Source: Bacillota bacterium
GTDB taxonomy: Bacteria; Bacillota; Clostridia; Lachnospirales; Lachnospiraceae
DNA length: 64,000 nt
Assembly (NCBI GenBank): GCA_023418475.1
Contig: JAEZZO010000058.1
Coordinates: 1 to 64,000 of the forward strand
Direction of reading: 5' to 3'
Part shown: one piece after another, positions 61,839-64,000 of the stretch
How the letters are laid out: every line of letters starts with the position of its first letter
How positions within the stretch are numbered: position 1 is the first letter of the stretch
Notes under the pieces: model-generated
The model's input: only the letters and a program-made list of their open reading frames with translations
Databases searched by the model: none
What the model was told of the DNA's origin: nothing
Position numbers and translations under genes: made by a program

Positions 61839-62186
61839 ATGAACGATATTATTAAGAGCATTGAAGCTGAGCAGTTAAAAGAAGCTGTAACTGATTTCAA
61901 CGTAGGCGATACCATTCAGGTATATGCAAAGGTAAAAGAAGGTAACCGTGAGAGATTACAGGTTTTCGAAGGAACCGTTTTAAAGAGACAGAACGGTGGA
62001 GCAAGAGAGACTTTCACAGTAAGAAAAACATCCAACGGTATTGGTGTAGAAAAAACATGGCCGCTTCACAGCCCAAGCATTGACAGAATCGAAGTAATAA
62101 GACACGGTAAAGTAAGAAAAGCGAAGCTGTTCTATTTACGCGGCAGAGTTGGTAAGAAAGCTAAGGTTAAAGAGTCAATCAAATAA
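61839..62186 (+). CDS. rplS: 50S ribosomal protein L19
   Basis: 115-aa ribosomal protein at the 30S-50S interface. Diagnostic segments are NVGDTIQVYAKVKEGNRERL, FEGTVLKRQNGGARETFTVR, GVEKTWPLHSPSIDRIEVI and LYYLRGRVGKKAKV-like FYLRGRVGKKAKVKE. The open frame starts at 61764, but AGGAGGT (61826-61832) directs the start to the ATG at 61839. It is followed by a strong terminator. Confidence 0.97.
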   Translation: MNDIIKSIEAEQLKEAVTDFNVGDTIQVYAKVKEGNRERLQVFEGTVLKRQNGGARETFTVRKTSNGIGVEKTWPLHSPSIDRIEVIRHGKVRKAKLFYLRGRVGKKAKVKESIK

Positions 62187-62231
62187 ACAGGACCAATTGG
62201 TAAACCAATTAGCTTGTTATGTATAACTACG

Positions 62232-62265
62232 AAGGGACAATACTTGTGAGATTGTCCCTTTTTTA
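62232..62265 (+). terminator. Intrinsic terminator of rplS
   Basis: AAGGGACAAT (62232-62241) pairs with ATTGTCCCTT (62251-62260), followed by four more T. Confidence 0.88.
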
Positions 62266-62449
62266 TACAATACGAATTTACTTGGAAACAGGATAGAAGG
62301 AAATTGCAAAACGTAAGAATACAATTAGTTGTATACACAAAGAAGATATGTTTCGGGGCGGCAGTTAAGCGGAAGGAGCGTTGAAGCGGAGGAGTATATC
62401 CTTTCGATGGATACAATTTAAGAACGATATCGTTTCGCAATTAGCTAAA

Positions 62450-62549
62450 ACGATTCTAATGTTAAAAGCCTAAAAATGATTTGCCGAATGAATATATATG
62501 TACTCATATTCATCTATTTAACCTGGATCAGGCTTTTGACAATCGAATC
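62450..62549 (+). repeat. Palindromic MITE-like element, copy D
   Basis: The left arm near 62452-62473 (GATTCTAATG, then TTAAAAGCCTAA) is an inverted copy of the right arm 62528-62549 (AGGCTTTTGACAATCGAAT within it). The core stem TGTTAAAAGCCT/AGGCTTTTGACA is 12 bp. An inner hairpin, ATGAATAT/ATATTCAT, fills the centre. The right arm matches the end at 46789 in 20 of 22 bases. Confidence 0.7.
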
Positions 62550-62587
62550 CTAAAACAGGATAGAGCAGAAGGGAGATAGGTGCAGCT

Positions 62588-63211
62588 ATGAAATTCGAAT
62601 TTGATAATGAAAGTAAAAAGCCTGTGATCCGAAAAATTCTGATAGAAGTGTTTCTCTGGTCGGTAGAAATAGCGGCAGTTATATTCCTTGCGTATTGCAT
62701 TGTATTCTATGCATTGGAGAAAACTAATATGGTTGGAAATTCCATGCAAACCACCTTAAATGATGGGGAATCAATTATTATCAATAAATTTTCCTATCGT
62801 TTCTCTGATCCCAAAAGGTTTGATGTTATTGTATTTAAGCAGAATGGTAACGAACATAATTTTTATAATATAAAACGTATTATAGGATTGCCAGGTGAAA
62901 CAATTCAGATAAAGGATGGACAGATTTACATTAATGATCAGGTTTTGACGGACATGCAAAATATTGAGAAAATGAAGAACTACGGTCTGGCAGAAGAACC
63001 TGTTAAGCTGGAAGAAAATGAGTACTTTGTTTTAGGGGATAATCGAAATAATAGCGAAGACAGCCGTTTTGCAAGTGTTGGTACAATTCGCAGGAATGAG
63101 ATAATCGGTAAAGCGTTTATACGGTTAAAGCCATTTAATTTTATCAGTAAAATTAATATGCAGCAGAATCAAAATGGATCAGTTACTCCAACCGGGAAGG
63201 CAACAGAATAG
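62588..63211 (+). CDS. lepB: Signal peptidase I
   Basis: Cleaves signal peptides of secreted proteins at the outer face of the membrane. One transmembrane helix (about 16-40) precedes the catalytic domain. The nucleophile Ser is in MVGNSMQTTLNDG, the general-base Lys in YNIKRIIGLPGETIQI, and box E in FVLGDNRNNSEDSRF is complete. 207 aa. It follows rplS and precedes rbgA, an order seen in Clostridia. Start ATG follows GGGAGATAGG. Confidence 0.94.
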   Translation: MKFEFDNESKKPVIRKILIEVFLWSVEIAAVIFLAYCIVFYALEKTNMVGNSMQTTLNDGESIIINKFSYRFSDPKRFDVIVFKQNGNEHNFYNIKRIIGLPGETIQIKDGQIYINDQVLTDMQNIEKMKNYGLAEEPVKLEENEYFVLGDNRNNSEDSRFASVGTIRRNEIIGKAFIRLKPFNFISKINMQQNQNGSVTPTGKATE

Positions 63212-63258
63212 ATTTTTACTTAAGAAACGCAAAAAGCTATGCAGAAATGAGGTAAAAT

Positions 63259-64000
63259 ATGCATTTTCAATGGTACCCAGGCCATATGGCCAAAGCAAAA
63301 CGCATGATGCAAGATGACATGAAGCTGATTGATGTGGTGATTGAACTGGTGGATGCCAGAATTCCCTTATCCAGCAAAAATCCGGATATTGATGTGATTG
63401 CAAAGAATAAATCAAGAGTAATTCTTTTAAATAAATCTGATATGGCTGATCAGCGCTACAATGCTGCCTGGAAAGATTTTTTTGAAGCCAGGGGATATTT
63501 CGTTGCTTTGGTAAATTCCAAGAACGGTAGCGGCGTAAAGCAGGTACAGGATATCGTAAATAAAGCCTGTGAAGCTAAAATAGAACGTGACAGAAAAAGA
63601 GGTATTTTAAACCGTCCGGTCAGAGCGATGATAGTCGGAATACCAAATGTCGGCAAGTCTACCTTTATTAATAGCTTTGTTGGAAAGGCTACTGCAAAAA
63701 CCGGGAATAAACCGGGAGTAACAAAGGGAAAACAGTGGATACGCCTGAATAAATTTACGGAGCTTTTGGATACGCCTGGAATTTTATGGCCTAAATTTGA
63801 GGATCAGTCCGTAGGACTCAGACTGGCGCTGATTGGATCAATTAATGACAATATTATAAATACAACTGACCTGTCTCTGGAGCTTATCATGATATTAGAT
63901 AAGTATTATCCCGAGGTTCTATCTAATCGTTACGGCATAGATACGGAAGGCGGCGGGGAGCATTTAAAGGCGGCTTCTGATATTTTGGAGAAAATAGCAA
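63259..64000 (+). CDS. rbgA: Ribosome biogenesis GTPase RbgA/YlqF (cut by the window end)
   Basis: Circularly permuted GTPase for late 50S assembly. The permuted motif order is visible: G4 as LLNKSDMAD first, then G1 as GIPNVGKSTFINS, a G2-like GVTKGKQ and G3 as DTPGI. The start MHFQWYPGHMAKAKR is diagnostic. GAGGT at 63249-63253 precedes the ATG by five bases. The frame is still open at base 64000, so only about the first 247 residues are present. Confidence 0.94.
   Translation, partial: MHFQWYPGHMAKAKRMMQDDMKLIDVVIELVDARIPLSSKNPDIDVIAKNKSRVILLNKSDMADQRYNAAWKDFFEARGYFVALVNSKNGSGVKQVQDIVNKACEAKIERDRKRGILNRPVRAMIVGIPNVGKSTFINSFVGKATAKTGNKPGVTKGKQWIRLNKFTELLDTPGILWPKFEDQSVGLRLALIGSINDNIINTTDLSLELIMILDKYYPEVLSNRYGIDTEGGGEHLKAASDILEKIA

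Larger units (their letters stand above)
62187..62587. other. 400-base region between rplS and lepB
   Basis: Contains the rplS terminator and a palindromic element (62450-62549). Between them, 62266-62449 has a GC-richer stretch (GGGGCGGCAGTTAAGCGG) with no recognised gene. Confidence 0.5.

Overview
The window reads as chromosomal core sequence from a low-GC, spore-forming anaerobic Firmicute, most likely Lachnospiraceae (Clostridia). The reasons are the gene neighbourhoods plsX-acpP-rnc-smc-ftsY and ylxM-ffh-rpsP-khpA-rimM-trmD-rplS-lepB-rbgA, the sporulation gene spoIIM, DacF-type carboxypeptidases, an IspH-ribosomal protein S1 fusion, AT-rich intergenic DNA and strong AGGAGG-type ribosome binding sites. 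Almost every gene is on the + strand; the clear exceptions are the DAHP synthase gene and a decayed toxin-like gene. No rRNA, tRNA, CRISPR array, prophage or complete insertion sequence was seen.

Layout. 0-9.9 kb: end of hflC, an M14 peptidase, a minus-strand pseudogene of an ADP-ribosyltransferase-like protein, miaB, rny, an aspartate aminotransferase, a NUDIX hydrolase, spoIIM and a XerD-like gene. 10-17.4 kb: DAHP synthase, pyrimidine-nucleoside phosphorylase, a membrane-anchored Ig-like protein, a D-Ala-D-Ala carboxypeptidase, a metallophosphoesterase, scpA-scpB. 17.5-23.6 kb: a polyamine cluster (speD, Orn/Lys/Arg decarboxylase, speE, carboxyspermidine dehydrogenase, nspC) that holds two different spermidine routes and is preceded by a short leader peptide. 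23.7-35.5 kb: a second carboxypeptidase, small membrane proteins, an aconitase-family hydratase, a 2-dehydropantoate reductase, folD, rimO, pgsA, cinA, a GerMN-like lipoprotein. 35.8-49 kb: a flavoprotein, cmk, ispH-rpsA, cheR, plsX, acpP, rnc, smc, ftsY, threonine ammonia-lyase. 49-51.3 kb: recA with a LexA operator, then recX. 51.4-55.2 kb: a four-gene biotin-dependent carboxyltransferase cluster resembling a transcarboxylase with a small membrane subunit and no beta pump subunit. 55.4-57.6 kb: a hybrid histidine kinase and an HPt protein. 57.7 kb to the end: the SRP/ribosome-maturation operon.

The most interesting signals beyond routine genes are: (1) a family of short palindromic, MITE-like elements with shared ends near 12.6, 35.7, 46.8 and 62.5 kb and a relic near 20.1 kb; (2) the polyamine cluster with its leader ORF; (3) the transcarboxylase-like operon; (4) a XerD paralogue in which three of six catalytic positions are replaced; (5) the minus-strand toxin-like remnant; and (6) an unusual GAAAGG...ATG start architecture shared by several genes.

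Starts were chosen from ribosome binding site spacing and family N-termini, so several differ from the longest open frame. Functional calls rest on motif recognition by eye; no database search was run.
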